From Gordonia neofelifaecis NRRL B-59395 (GTDB lineage: Bacteria; Actinomycetota; Actinomycetes; Mycobacteriales; Mycobacteriaceae), in NCBI RefSeq assembly GCF_000192435.1, contig NZ_AEUD01000015.1, positions 62,001 through 126,000 on the forward strand: a stretch of DNA of 64,000 nucleotides. Reading direction: 5' to 3'. Under the pieces are notes generated by a model. It saw only the letters and a list, made by a program, of their open reading frames with translations. It was not told the origin of the DNA and did not search any database. Of this stretch, positions 1-9,079 are shown piece after piece. Every line of letters begins with the position of its first letter. The stretch's first letter is position 1. The translations under genes and the position numbers were made by a program.

Positions 1-355
1 TCACGTCCATGATCTTGCGCGCTGCGTCCGGATCGATGTCCATGAGCGGACCGTAGACCGGGTTGATGCCGGTGTTGTTGACCAGCAGGTCGGCGCTGCC
101 GAACTTCTCGATGGTTCTGGCGACCGTGTCCGCCTGATGCTCGGGATCGTCGCCGCGTCCGGCCACCGCCATTGCGACGTCGGGGCCGCCGAGTTTCGCG
201 ACCGCCTCGTCGAGCGCTTCCTGCTTGCGGGCGGTGATCGTGACCTTCGCACCTTCGGCGACGAGTCGTTCGGCGATGGCGAAGCCGATGCCGCGACTGG
301 CTCCGGTGACGATGGCGGCCTGGCCGGCGAACCGGCGGGGGTCGATCTGTACCAC
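1..355 (-). CDS. SDR family oxidoreductase (3' end outside window)
   Basis: This is the N-terminal 118 codons of a short-chain dehydrogenase/reductase of the FabG type. The Rossmann nucleotide-binding motif TGASRGIG lies at residues 17-24 and the NNTG motif at about 93-96. The catalytic Ser-Tyr-Lys residues lie beyond the window edge. The GTG start at 355 has a GAAGGAG ribosome site just upstream. The gene is divergent from a TetR regulator, with a palindrome between them, so that regulator probably controls it. Substrate is unknown; a role in acyl-CoA or lipid metabolism is only a guess from the family. The call is firm at family level. Confidence 0.88.
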   Translation of the reverse strand, partial: MVQIDPRRFAGQAAIVTGASRGIGFAIAERLVAEGAKVTITARKQEALDEAVAKLGGPDVAMAVAGRGDDPEHQADTVARTIEKFGSADLLVNNTGINPVYGPLMDIDPDAARKIMDV

Positions 356-390
356 GAAGACTCCTTCGGATGGTCTACTCTGAACACTGA

Positions 391-406
391 CTAAGCGCTT
401 GCTTAG
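391..406. promoter_or_regulatory. Inverted-repeat operator between SDR and TetR genes
   Basis: The sequence CTAAGC-GCTT-GCTTAG is a perfect 6-bp inverted repeat with a 4-bp centre. It sits 36 bp upstream of the SDR start and 108 bp upstream of the TetR start. The size and symmetry suit a TetR dimer. It is probably the autoregulatory operator of the adjacent regulator. Confidence 0.6.
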
Positions 407-513
407 CTGTTAGGATCCACCTTGCACCAGAATGAGACGCACGTCAACAGTGTGCGGCCAAGAGATCCGACTCATAGTCGATCGAGCCACGAGCAACCCG
501 TCAGGAGGACCAC

Positions 514-1152
514 GTGACCGACGAAACGACCGCGTCCAGATCCGAACTCACCCGGCGCAGGCTGCTCGACGCCGCGCTCGAAGCCTTCGCCGAACGCGGC
601 TTCCACGGCACCACCACCCGTGACATCGCGTCTGCCGCGGGGATGAGTCCGGCCGCCGTCTACGTCCACTACCGATCCAAGGAAGACCTGCTCTTCGAAC
701 TCTGCCGCACCGGGCACCTCGCGACCATCGCGACCGTCGAGCGCGCCGACGAGCCGGGCGCCGAACCCGCGACGCGACTCTCCTCGGTGATTCGAGCCTT
801 CGCCGAACGGCACGCCGAGGGCCACACCAGCGCGCGGATCGTGAACTACGAACTCGCCGCGCTCGCGCCGGACCATCGGAGCGAGATCGTCGAACTGCGT
901 CGCGACATCACCCGACGCGTTCGAGCGATCGTCGATGCGGGCGTCGATGCCGGCGCCTTCGACGTGGACGACCCGCGCACCACCACCAACTCCCTGCTGT
1001 CGATGGGCATCGACATCGCCCGCTGGTACTCCGATCGCGGCCCGCTCGATCCGCAGCAGATCGGCGACTTCTACGCGAGCCTCGCACTGCGGATCGTCGG
1101 TGCCGCCGAGAGCTACCCACCGAAGTCGACGAACGACCAGTCGAACAAATGA
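514..1152 (+). CDS. TetR/AcrR family transcriptional regulator
   Basis: The 212-residue protein has an N-terminal TetR helix-turn-helix (about residues 14-60, with TTTRDIASAAGMS followed by VYVHYRSKEDLL) and a long helical ligand-binding C-terminal domain. The GTG start at 514 follows an AGGAGG site. It is divergent from an SDR oxidoreductase across a 158 bp gap containing the palindrome at 391-406, so it likely represses both genes. The overall shape resembles KstR2/FadR-type acyl-CoA-sensing repressors, but the ligand cannot be read from sequence. Confidence 0.88.
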   Translation: MTDETTASRSELTRRRLLDAALEAFAERGFHGTTTRDIASAAGMSPAAVYVHYRSKEDLLFELCRTGHLATIATVERADEPGAEPATRLSSVIRAFAERHAEGHTSARIVNYELAALAPDHRSEIVELRRDITRRVRAIVDAGVDAGAFDVDDPRTTTNSLLSMGIDIARWYSDRGPLDPQQIGDFYASLALRIVGAAESYPPKSTNDQSNK

Positions 1153-1176
1153 TTTGCGACACACCGGTACGGCGCG

Positions 1177-1202
1177 GGAACATTTCGAGGCCGGTATTCG
1201 TC
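1177..1202 (+). promoter_or_regulatory. Candidate ECF-sigma promoter (GGAAC-N17-CGTC)
   Basis: GGAAC at 1177-1181 and CGTC at 1199-1202 are separated by 17 bp, the spacing and sequence of ECF promoters of the SigM/SigE/SigH class in mycobacteria. The predicted transcription start is about 50 bp before the small zinc-binding gene at 1263. Confidence 0.45.
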
Positions 1203-1262
1203 TGACACAGTGAAGGACGACGAACCGATTCGCGGTTCGCCGGCTATGGGACGGAGGACGAC

Positions 1263-1448
1263 ATGAGCCAGATCGCCACGACCGCACCCGCACGGAAGCC
1301 GCTCACGGCCGCTGACCGCTGCGATCGCTGCAGTGCTGCCGCCAAGGTGCGCGCCACCCTGCCTACCGGTGGAGAGTTGCTCTTCTGCCTCCACCACTAC
1401 AACGACCACGAGGCTCGTCTCGTCGAGATCGGAGCGGTGGTCGACTGA
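1263..1448 (+). CDS. DUF7455-type small zinc-binding protein
   Basis: The 61-residue protein carries CDRC near residue 20 and FCLHHYNDH near residue 42. These cysteines and histidines could bind one zinc ion, as in the actinobacterial DUF7455 family (Rv2708c-like) found near sigB. The ATG follows GGAGGACGAC. The gene has its own upstream region with an ECF-like promoter and ends in a hairpin terminator shared with the convergent helicase. Function is unknown; abundance in stress or stationary phase would fit the neighbourhood but is inference. Confidence 0.8.
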   Translation: MSQIATTAPARKPLTAADRCDRCSAAAKVRATLPTGGELLFCLHHYNDHEARLVEIGAVVD

Positions 1449-1489
1449 CCTCCCCCAACCGATCGGCCGACCGTCGGCCTCACCCGTCG

Positions 1490-1523
1490 AAGCCCTGCGG
1501 ACCTCACCAGGTCCGCAGGGCTT
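1490..1523. terminator. Bidirectional hairpin between convergent genes
   Basis: AAGCCCTGCGGACC and GGTCCGCAGGGCTT form a perfect 14-bp stem with a 6-nt loop, flanked by A and T residues. It lies at the end of the DUF7455 gene and includes the last codons and stop of the helicase on the other strand. Confidence 0.8.
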
Positions 1524-3291
1524 TGATCCTTTCGCGGAGCTGATCGGCCGTCGCCATCGCCGTCGGCGGTCCACCCAGCCGGGTGCGCAGCTCGTTGTGC
1601 ACCTGCCCGTGCGGCTTGCCGGTCCGATGGTGATGGAGCGCCACCAAGGTGTTCAGCTCCTTTCGGAGCGCGTGGAGGTTCTCGCCGGTCTGCCGCTCGG
1701 CCGCATTGGGCGCGGCCTGCGCCTGCTCGTCGCCTGCCGGGCGGGCCTTGGCCGCCGCACTGCGCCGCGTCACCTGATCCGCCTGCCGCTGCTGCAGCAG
1801 GGTCCGCACCTGCTCGGCGTCGAGCAGCCCGGGCAGACCGAGGTAGTCGGATTCCTCGTCCGAACCGACGAGGGTGGTCGTGCCGAACGAGGACCCGTCG
1901 TAGATCACCTGATCCAGTTCGGCGTCCGCGTGCAGGGACTCGAAGGTCTTCTCGTCCTCGCCGAGCTCGTCCTCGCGCTTGTTCGCATCCGCCAGCAGTC
2001 CGTCCTCGAGCCCCTCCGACTCGCGATGCGGTTTGCCGAGCACGTGATCACGCTCGGCCTCCAGCTTGCTGGCGAGGTCGAGCAGCACCGGCACCGACGG
2101 CAGGAAGACGCTGGCCGTCTCTCCGGGACGCCGCGATCGCACGAAGCGCCCGATCGCCTGCGCGAAGTACAGGGGTGTCGACGCATTCGTCGCGTACACG
2201 CCGACCGCGAGTCGCGGCACGTCGACACCCTCGGACACCATCCGGACCGCGACCATCCACTCGTCCTGGCTCGCCGCGAACTCCGCGATGCGCGACGACG
2301 ACTTCGGGTCGTCGGACAGCACCAGCGCAGGCCGCTTGCCGGTCATCGAATGGAGCAGTTCGGCATAGTCGCGGGCGTGTTGCTGATCGGTCGCGATCAC
2401 GAGTCCGCCGGCGTCCGGGACACCGGAGTCCCGCAGCTTCATCAGGCGGCGATGCGCCGCGCTGAGCACCGCGGGGATCCAGTCGCCGTGCGGGTCGAGC
2501 GCCGTGCGCCAGGCCCGGGACGTCTGCTCCGCGGAGAGCGGCTCACCGAGCCGGGCGGTGAACTCCTCCCCCGCGCTCGTCCGCCAGCTCGCCTGGCCCG
2601 AGTACGCGAGGAAGACCACCGGCCGCACGACGCCGTCGCGCAGCGCGTCGGCGTAGCCGTACGAGTGATCGGCCTTCGACCGCTGGGCGCCGCCGGGCTC
2701 CGGCTCGTAGGTCACGAACGGAATGGGCGAGTCGTCCGAGCGGAACGGCGTTCCGGTCAGCGACAGCCTGCGCTCGGCCTCGTCGAAGGCGTCGCGGATG
2801 CCGTCGCCCCACGACTTCGCGTCGCCGCCGTGATGGATCTCGTCGAGGATCACCAGCGTGCGGTACGCGACAGTCCGCTCCCGATGCTTGAACGGGTGTG
2901 CGGCGACCTGCGCGTAGGTCAGGACGACGCCGTCGAAGTCCGCGCTCGTGGACCCCGTCGAATTCGAGAAGTTCGAGTCCAGCGCGATACCCGCCCGAGC
3001 CGCGGCCTGCGCCCACTGGTGCTTGAGGTGCTCGGTCGGTGCCACCACCGTGATCCGCTCGACGGTCCGGTCGGCGAGCAGTTCGGACGCCACCCGCAGG
3101 CCGAACGTCGTCTTGCCCGCCCCGGGCGTGGCGACCGCCAGGAAGTCCCTGGGCCGCCTCGTGAGGTACTTGGTCAGCGCTCGCCGCTGCCAGGCGCGCA
3201 GCGGCGCCCCCGAACCGACTCGCCGGGCGGTGCCGTCGTCGACCGTTTCGTTCTCCGACCCCGTGCTGTTCTCCAACTCCGCGCTGGTCAC
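1504..3291 (-). CDS. DEAD/DEAH-box SF2 helicase
   Basis: The 595-residue protein has the full SF2 helicase motif set: a Q-like LRAWQRRAL, Walker A ATPGAGKTT (about residue 53), DEIHH as motif II, SLTGTPF as motif III, and QAIGRFVRSRR as motif VI. The C-terminal third is charged and lacks a recognised domain. It resembles the actinobacterial UvrB/RecG-like restriction-type helicases (ResIII fold) encoded near sigB. It probably remodels DNA or RNA using ATP; the substrate is unknown. The start ATG precedes TSAELENS. Its 3' end is convergent with the zinc-binding gene and shares a terminator. Confidence 0.85.
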   Translation of the reverse strand: MTSAELENSTGSENETVDDGTARRVGSGAPLRAWQRRALTKYLTRRPRDFLAVATPGAGKTTFGLRVASELLADRTVERITVVAPTEHLKHQWAQAAARAGIALDSNFSNSTGSTSADFDGVVLTYAQVAAHPFKHRERTVAYRTLVILDEIHHGGDAKSWGDGIRDAFDEAERRLSLTGTPFRSDDSPIPFVTYEPEPGGAQRSKADHSYGYADALRDGVVRPVVFLAYSGQASWRTSAGEEFTARLGEPLSAEQTSRAWRTALDPHGDWIPAVLSAAHRRLMKLRDSGVPDAGGLVIATDQQHARDYAELLHSMTGKRPALVLSDDPKSSSRIAEFAASQDEWMVAVRMVSEGVDVPRLAVGVYATNASTPLYFAQAIGRFVRSRRPGETASVFLPSVPVLLDLASKLEAERDHVLGKPHRESEGLEDGLLADANKREDELGEDEKTFESLHADAELDQVIYDGSSFGTTTLVGSDEESDYLGLPGLLDAEQVRTLLQQRQADQVTRRSAAAKARPAGDEQAQAAPNAAERQTGENLHALRKELNTLVALHHHRTGKPHGQVHNELRTRLGGPPTAMATADQLRERIKALRTW

Positions 3292-3429
3292 CCTGCTCCT
3301 GCACCCTCCTCGCGAGAAAAACCTCCACGAGTCTATCCCGCCGATCGGACATCACCGGACCTTCGCGGACCCCGCCTGCCGCCACGCCCGTCCGTGGGGC
3401 ACTCGCGCCCGGCGCGTCGCGCATCCTTC

Positions 3430-4503
3430 ATGCTTATAGGCATCGACACCCAGGACCCGACACCGCCCGAGGGCGGAGAACCCGCGAATCAGGACGACCG
3501 CTACACCCGGCCGAGCCTGCGTGAAGTGGTCCGCGGAGTCCCCCGCCTCGCGTGGCGGACCACGGTGAAGTCCTGGGACGACTCGATCATCGGCTGGGCG
3601 GCGCAGGCCGCGTTCTGGCAGGCCCTGTCGCTGCCTCCGCTGCTCCTCGCGGTGCTCGGCAGCCTCGGCTACATCGGCGGCTGGTTCGGCCCCGACACCG
3701 TGGAGATCATCACGCAGCGGATCATCTCGTTCTCGACGCACGCCTTCACCCCCAGCGTCGTCAACGACCTGATCGAGCCGACCGTCGAGAACGTCCTCGG
3801 TCGCGGGCGCGTGACCATCATGTCCGTGAGCTTCGTCATGTCGCTGTGGGCCGGCTCGTCGGCGATGTCGTGCTTCGTGTCGTCGATCGTCCACGCACAC
3901 GGGCAGCACGAGATCCGGCATCCGGTCTGGCAGCGGATCTTCGCGCTGCTGATCTACATGGTCTTCCTGGTCTCCGGCGTGCTCGTGCTGCCACTTGTCG
4001 CGCTCGGTCCCACCTATCTCCACGAGATACTCCCCGACGCATGGGATCCGGCGGTGAGCGATCTCGTGGACTGGGGCTACTTCCCGTTCGTCGGCGTGCT
4101 GCTGATCGGCGCGCTCGTCACGCTGTACCGCTTCGCGCTGCCGTATCCGATGCCGTGGCACCGCCTGCTCCCGGGCGCGCTCCTGGCCGGGGTCTTCTTC
4201 TGGATCGCGACATACGTGCTGCGCTTCTACCTGACCGCGCTCACCCGCGCCGGATACACCTACGGCGCACTCGCGACCCCGATCGCATTCCTGCTGTTCA
4301 CGTTCTTCCTCGGCTTCGCGATCGTGCTCGGCGCGGAGATGAATGCGTCGATCGAGGAGCTGTGGCCGGCACGGGGAGGCGGCGGAGTCGTGCGCAACTG
4401 GGTCACCAGCCAGACCACGGAGCTGACCGATACGCTGCGCAACCGGGCGCTCAACGGTCGAGGCGGTGGCGACTCCGACGGCCACGCCCCGACCGACCGG
4501 TGA
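3430..4503 (+). CDS. YihY/BrkB family inner-membrane protein
   Basis: The 357-residue protein has a short acidic N-terminus and six hydrophobic segments, starting with the AAFWQALSLPPLLLAVLGS region and including a GALLAGVFFWIATYVLRFY segment. This is the YihY/virulence factor BrkB fold, once misnamed ribonuclease BN. The first Met with a full domain is at 3430. No strong ribosome site precedes it, and an in-frame GTG at 3394 is the alternative. The C-terminal tail (after about 325) is hydrophilic. The transport substrate of this family is not known. Confidence 0.85.
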   Translation: MLIGIDTQDPTPPEGGEPANQDDRYTRPSLREVVRGVPRLAWRTTVKSWDDSIIGWAAQAAFWQALSLPPLLLAVLGSLGYIGGWFGPDTVEIITQRIISFSTHAFTPSVVNDLIEPTVENVLGRGRVTIMSVSFVMSLWAGSSAMSCFVSSIVHAHGQHEIRHPVWQRIFALLIYMVFLVSGVLVLPLVALGPTYLHEILPDAWDPAVSDLVDWGYFPFVGVLLIGALVTLYRFALPYPMPWHRLLPGALLAGVFFWIATYVLRFYLTALTRAGYTYGALATPIAFLLFTFFLGFAIVLGAEMNASIEELWPARGGGGVVRNWVTSQTTELTDTLRNRALNGRGGGDSDGHAPTDR

Positions 4504-4509
4504 CGGGCG

Positions 4510-4740
4510 CTACTTCTTCATCTTCGCGTAGATCTTCTTGCACTTCTCGCACACCGGCGAGCCCGGCTTCGGGGACTTGGTCACCGGAAACACTTCGCCG
4601 CACAGTGCGACGACATGTGTGCCCATCACCGCGCTCTCGGCGATCCGGTCCTTCTTCACGTAGTGGAAGACCTTCGGGGTGTCGTCGTCCTGTTCGGTAC
4701 GTTCGTCGATGTCCGGGCGTTCGATCGTCTGAGTAGCCAT
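4510..4740 (-). CDS. DUF3039 family protein
   Basis: The 76-residue protein is a small soluble protein of the actinobacterial DUF3039 family. Features are the FHYVKKDRI segment, HVVALCGE, and a lysine-rich C-terminal CEKCKKIYAKMKK. One cysteine in ALCGE plus the CxxC pair suggest a zinc site. It starts at 4740 and is divergent from a DUF3099 gene, with only 36 bp between the two starts, so they share a promoter region. Function is unknown. Confidence 0.85.
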   Translation of the reverse strand: MATQTIERPDIDERTEQDDDTPKVFHYVKKDRIAESAVMGTHVVALCGEVFPVTKSPKPGSPVCEKCKKIYAKMKK

Positions 4741-4776
4741 GAATCCATTGTGACCCACTGTGCGAAAATAGGTGCT

Positions 4777-5217
4777 ATGGCGGACAGACGGGAACACGAC
4801 GGGAACAGCGACAGTTTTCTGATCACCAGTGCTGAACCCGATCAAGACGCCGTGTACCGGGCCCGTCGACGCCGCTACTTCATCATGATGTCGATCCGCA
4901 TCCCGGCGCTGATCATCGCGTCCATCGTCTACGGCGTCACGCAGAACGGCTGGATCGCACTCGCCATCATCGTCGTCTCGATCCCGATCCCGTGGATCGC
5001 CGTCCTCAAGGCCAACGACCGCGAGCCGCGCAAGCACGGCGAGGTCCCGATGTATCACTACGGAAGCACGCGGACCGTGCAGCCGGAGATCTCGACCGAA
5101 CCGCATCGCGACAGGTACGACGACGACGCCGACCATCCGGTGATCGACGCCGAGGTCGACGAGACGGACCGGGACCGACCCGATGACGAACCGGGTCCGG
5201 ACACCGACTCGAAGTAG
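4777..5217 (+). CDS. DUF3099 family membrane protein
   Basis: The 146-residue protein belongs to the actinobacterial DUF3099 family. It has an N-terminal FLITSAEPDQD segment, a basic RARRRRY stretch, and two membrane helices (about residues 35-55 and 58-75) followed by a long acidic tail rich in Asp and Glu. The ATG at 4777 is the start that leaves the conserved N-terminus intact; the ribosome site is weak. The gene is divergent from the DUF3039 gene. No function is established. Confidence 0.85.
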   Translation: MADRREHDGNSDSFLITSAEPDQDAVYRARRRRYFIMMSIRIPALIIASIVYGVTQNGWIALAIIVVSIPIPWIAVLKANDREPRKHGEVPMYHYGSTRTVQPEISTEPHRDRYDDDADHPVIDAEVDETDRDRPDDEPGPDTDSK

Positions 5218-5227
5218 GACCGGACTC

Positions 5228-5497
5228 TCAGCCCGCGGCGCGCCCGCCGGCCGCGTCCGCCCGCCAGGTCGCCACCGCATCGTCCACCGACAGCGACAGC
5301 GCCTCGCACAGCCCGACCACCGTGCCGAAGCTCGGGCTCGGCATCCGGCCGGACTCGATCTTGCGCAGCGTCTCCGGGGAGATCCCCGCCGCGTTCGCAA
5401 CGTCCACCGGATCTCGATCGCCGCGGGCCGTGCGGAACAGTGAGCCGAGGCGGCGACCGGCGGCGACCTGCTCTGGACTCAAGGGCAACCGAACCAT
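5228..5497 (-). CDS. XRE-family helix-turn-helix regulator
   Basis: The 89-residue protein is little more than one XRE/Cro HTH domain (about residues 20-75; VDVANAAGISPETLRKIESG is the recognition region). The gene is divergent from a methionine aminopeptidase gene, 82 bp apart. Two copies of GGTAT-N4-ATACC lie between them, one just upstream of this start and one closer to map. This arrangement indicates that the protein represses itself and probably the aminopeptidase. No ligand domain is present, so it may respond to a partner or simply hold a steady level. Confidence 0.87.
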   Translation of the reverse strand: MVRLPLSPEQVAAGRRLGSLFRTARGDRDPVDVANAAGISPETLRKIESGRMPSPSFGTVVGLCEALSLSVDDAVATWRADAAGGRAAG

Positions 5498-5511
5498 GAC
5501 CCGAGCATACC

Positions 5512-5525
5512 GGTATTTGAATACC
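5512..5525. promoter_or_regulatory. Operator 1, GGTAT-N4-ATACC
   Basis: GGTAT-TTGA-ATACC lies 15 bp upstream of the XRE start. The symmetry extends to CCGGTATT/AATACCGG (5510-5527). It matches operator 2 in both arms and spacer length; the two centres are 33 bp apart, about three helical turns. Confidence 0.7.
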
Positions 5526-5544
5526 GGGAAGTGCTACCGTTGTC

Positions 5545-5558
5545 GGTATAAAAATACC
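5545..5558. promoter_or_regulatory. Operator 2, GGTAT-N4-ATACC
   Basis: GGTAT-AAAA-ATACC lies 22 bp upstream of the map start and would overlap its promoter. It has the same half-sites and 4-bp spacer as operator 1, which supports joint binding by the adjacent XRE protein. Confidence 0.7.
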
Positions 5559-5579
5559 AATGAGTCTGGGGAGCCCGCC

Positions 5580-6368
5580 ATGATGGAGATCAAGACACCG
5601 GCCGAGATCGCGAAGATGGCGGTGACCGGACGGTTCGTCGCCGAAGTCCTCACCGAACTGTCGCGACTCGCCCGGCCCGGCGTCGACGTGATGGACCTCG
5701 AGCACCGGGCCCGCGCGATGGTGGCCGACCGTGGCGCCGAGAGTTGCTACTGGGACTACTCACCCTCGTTCGGCCGCGGCCCGTTCCGAAACGTCATCTG
5801 CCTGTCGGTCGACGATGCGGTGCTGCACGGCCTTCCGGCACCCCACGTTCTCGCGCCGGGCGAGCTGCTGACGATGGACTTCGCAGTGTCCATCGACGGC
5901 TGGGTCGCCGACTCCGCGGTCACCGTCCAGGTCGGATTCGACGACGACGTCGCCGCGCGCCCGGACGACCCCGACGCTCGGTTGATCGACTCGACTCGCC
6001 GCGCACTCGACGCCGGAATCGCCGCCGCCGTCCCCGGAGGCAGACTCGGGGACGTGTCCGCGGCGATCGGCGCCGTGGCCGCCGCCGACGGCTATCGCGT
6101 GAACACCGACTTCGGCGGGCACGGGCTCGGCCGGACCATGCACGAGGACCCGCATGTGCCGAACGCCGGGCGCGCCGGTCGCGGCCTGCGACTTCGTCCC
6201 GGCATGGTCCTCGCACTGGAGCCGTGGTGGGCTGCGGGCACCGACCGCATCGTGTACGACCCCGACGGCTGGACCATCCGCTCCGCCGACGGCAGCCGGA
6301 CCGCCCACTCCGAGCACACCGTCGCCATCACCGACGACGGTCCGCTGGTCCTCACTTCGCGCGGGTAG
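5580..6368 (+). CDS. map: Type I methionine aminopeptidase (M24A)
   Basis: The 262-residue enzyme removes N-terminal methionine from new proteins. Metal ligands of the family are present: Asp100 and Asp111 (MDFAVSIDGWVADSA), a His in GGHGLGRTMHEDP (about 178), a Glu in ALEPWW (about 213) and a Glu in EHTVAI (about 244). His83 in LHGLP is the usual substrate-site histidine. There is no SH3-binding N-terminal extension. A GGGGAG site precedes the double ATG; 5580 is used here and 5583 is equally possible. It lies under likely XRE control, which is unusual for a housekeeping map, so it may be a secondary paralogue. Its 3' end overlaps zapE by 17 bp. Confidence 0.88.
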   Translation: MMEIKTPAEIAKMAVTGRFVAEVLTELSRLARPGVDVMDLEHRARAMVADRGAESCYWDYSPSFGRGPFRNVICLSVDDAVLHGLPAPHVLAPGELLTMDFAVSIDGWVADSAVTVQVGFDDDVAARPDDPDARLIDSTRRALDAGIAAAVPGGRLGDVSAAIGAVAAADGYRVNTDFGGHGLGRTMHEDPHVPNAGRAGRGLRLRPGMVLALEPWWAAGTDRIVYDPDGWTIRSADGSRTAHSEHTVAITDDGPLVLTSRG

Positions 6369-7299
6369 CGCAGCCGATCACCGGCCACGCTCCCATCCTG
6401 CTCACCGCGCGAGCCGCGTCCGGGAGATTCGCCCAGAGCAGGTCCGCGAACGGCTGGGGCGGATAGTCGGCGTACACCGTCACCTCGACGCCGAGGTCGT
6501 GGGCGACGTCCAGCAGCGCCGCCCATCGGGTCAGTGCGTCGGGGTGCGCCACGCACATCCCCGGCATGACGATCCGCCACCGTGGACAGTCTCGGGCCAG
6601 CCGCCGATAGTCCGACGCGTGCGCCGGCCGATCGCACAGATCGTCGAATCGGAAGCTCGCGATCGCCTCGTCGACATCGTCCCGCGGCCGGCCGCCGACG
6701 ATCCACCGACCCGCACCGAATCCGCTGCGCGACGGCGAGACCGACGCCTCGCGCAGGTCGCGTCCGTCGTCGAGCCGGATCACCGAGAACAACTGCTCGA
6801 TCACGTCGATGGTCGGCTCGAATCCCGGATGGAACAGCGGATTCGGCATCAGCTCGGCCGGGGCGCGGTTCGATGTCGCCACCACCCGGACTCCGCGCCG
6901 ATCGAGTTCGCGCAACACCCGGTCGAGGAAGACGCCGTCGGCCGGATCGTGCACCGTGAACTCGTCGAGGCAGAGGACTGCGACCCCATCGACCAGACGC
7001 GCGACGGCGAGCGGCAGCCGACCGGTCTGCGCCATCCCCTCGTGCAGTTCCTCGAAGAACTCCTGCAGATGCCGCCGGCGAGCGCCGATCACCGCCGCGA
7101 AGATGTCGACGAGCAGGGTCTTCCCTCGCCCCGGCGGCCCGTACAGGTACACGTTCCGGCCCGCGGCGAGCACGTCGAGCGCCGCGTTCTGCTCCGGGGT
7201 CAGCGACACCCCGTGTACAGCCGCCCACTTCCGTACCGCGGCGGTCGTGCCCGATGCTGACCGCCGCCCGTCCCCTGCCCGTCGATGACGTCGCCACAT
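6352..7299 (-). CDS. zapE: ZapE/AFG1-like AAA ATPase
   Basis: The 315-residue protein is an AFG1-type AAA ATPase related to ZapE, which acts at the division ring in Escherichia coli. Walker A GPPGRGKT is at residues 54-61 and Walker B VLCLDEF ends at about 114. The sensor-like VVATSNRAP segment follows. The family features GMCVAHP-like and DLLWANLPD at the C-terminus are not diagnostic. It is convergent and overlapping with map and divergent from a TetR gene 32 bp away. A role in cell division is assumed from homology only. Confidence 0.85.
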   Translation of the reverse strand: MWRRHRRAGDGRRSASGTTAAVRKWAAVHGVSLTPEQNAALDVLAAGRNVYLYGPPGRGKTLLVDIFAAVIGARRRHLQEFFEELHEGMAQTGRLPLAVARLVDGVAVLCLDEFTVHDPADGVFLDRVLRELDRRGVRVVATSNRAPAELMPNPLFHPGFEPTIDVIEQLFSVIRLDDGRDLREASVSPSRSGFGAGRWIVGGRPRDDVDEAIASFRFDDLCDRPAHASDYRRLARDCPRWRIVMPGMCVAHPDALTRWAALLDVAHDLGVEVTVYADYPPQPFADLLWANLPDAARAVSRMGAWPVIGCATRAK

Positions 7300-7331
7300 G
7301 ACCCGACTCTACGTTCATAGAGTCTGCTTCA

Positions 7332-7898
7332 ATGGAGACCGTGCCCGACGTCACCCCGAAGCGCGACCGCCGTTCGGCGATCTGCGAGACCGCACTCGAC
7401 CTCGCCGCCACCGGCGGTAACCGCGCGGTGACCCACACGGCGATCGATCGCGCCCTCGATCTCCCGAAGGGCTCGACGTCGTACTACTTCCGCACACGTG
7501 TCGCCCTCCTGGCCGCCGCGGTGGCGCACCTGACACTGATCTCACGCGACTCCTTCGCCGGTACCGCATCGGGCGGCGACGCACCGGCCGTCGTCGTCGC
7601 CGGGTACCTGCACGACCTCACCACCCGGCGGATCCGCGACGTCCGGGCCCGATTCGCACTGGCCCCCGATGCCGCCGCCCTCGGCTCGTCGTCCGCTCTG
7701 CGCGACTGCCTGTTCTCCCCGGTCGCCGCCCGAGACCTGTTCGCCGAACGAGGCGCGGCGGACCCGGCCGGATCGGCCGCCGATCTCGTCGTCTATTGCG
7801 AGGGCGTCGCCGCTGTCGCCCTGTTCTCGGGGTCCGCCACCGGGCGTCGGGAACTATCCGAATCGGTCGGTCGTTGTTTTCCTGACCTGGTCCAATAA
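7332..7898 (+). CDS. TetR family transcriptional regulator
   Basis: The 188-residue protein has an N-terminal TetR HTH ([37 protein letters not shown], quoted in parts: [12 protein letters not shown] and YYFRTR are the recognition region). The C-terminal domain resembles TetR_C members with an alanine-rich core. It is divergent from zapE, with a 32 bp gap that leaves room for one shared promoter/operator. The ligand is not predictable. Start at the ATG 7332; a GTG four codons further is the alternative. Confidence 0.83.
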   Translation: METVPDVTPKRDRRSAICETALDLAATGGNRAVTHTAIDRALDLPKGSTSYYFRTRVALLAAAVAHLTLISRDSFAGTASGGDAPAVVVAGYLHDLTTRRIRDVRARFALAPDAAALGSSSALRDCLFSPVAARDLFAERGAADPAGSAADLVVYCEGVAAVALFSGSATGRRELSESVGRCFPDLVQ

Positions 7899-7949
7899 GG
7901 CGAAGTGCGCGCCGGACGCGTATCCTAAGCAACTTCTCAGCAACGCCGG

Positions 7950-7975
7950 GGAACCTTTCCGGCACCCTCCGCGTT
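7950..7975 (+). promoter_or_regulatory. SigE/SigH-type promoter of sigB (GGAAC-N17-CGTT)
   Basis: GGAAC at 7950-7954 and CGTT at 7972-7975 are 17 bp apart, the mycobacterial SigE/SigH consensus. In M. tuberculosis sigB is transcribed from such an ECF promoter. The predicted start is about 40 bp before the sigB ATG. Confidence 0.75.
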
Positions 7976-8020
7976 GGACCTGGTGAACGCACTGATGAAT
8001 TCGCATCTCCAGGAGGTCGC

Positions 8021-9019
<999 letters not shown>

Positions 9020-9038
9020 CGCATCCGCGTCCCAGACC

Positions 9039-9079
9039 GGCGGCTGGGCTCGATGATCCCCCGAGTCAGCCCAGCCGCC
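9039..9079. terminator. Hairpin after sigB, overlapping convergent gene end
   Basis: GGCGGCTGGGCT (9039-9050) pairs perfectly with AGCCCAGCCGCC (9068-9079). The loop contains a further CTCG/CGAG pair. It lies between the sigB stop and the end of the convergent synthetase gene. Confidence 0.7.

Noticed and set aside
1333-3429. Long plus-strand open frame running into the YihY gene
   Set aside because: It is antisense to the helicase, has arginine-rich non-protein-like composition, and the YihY domain starts only at 3430.
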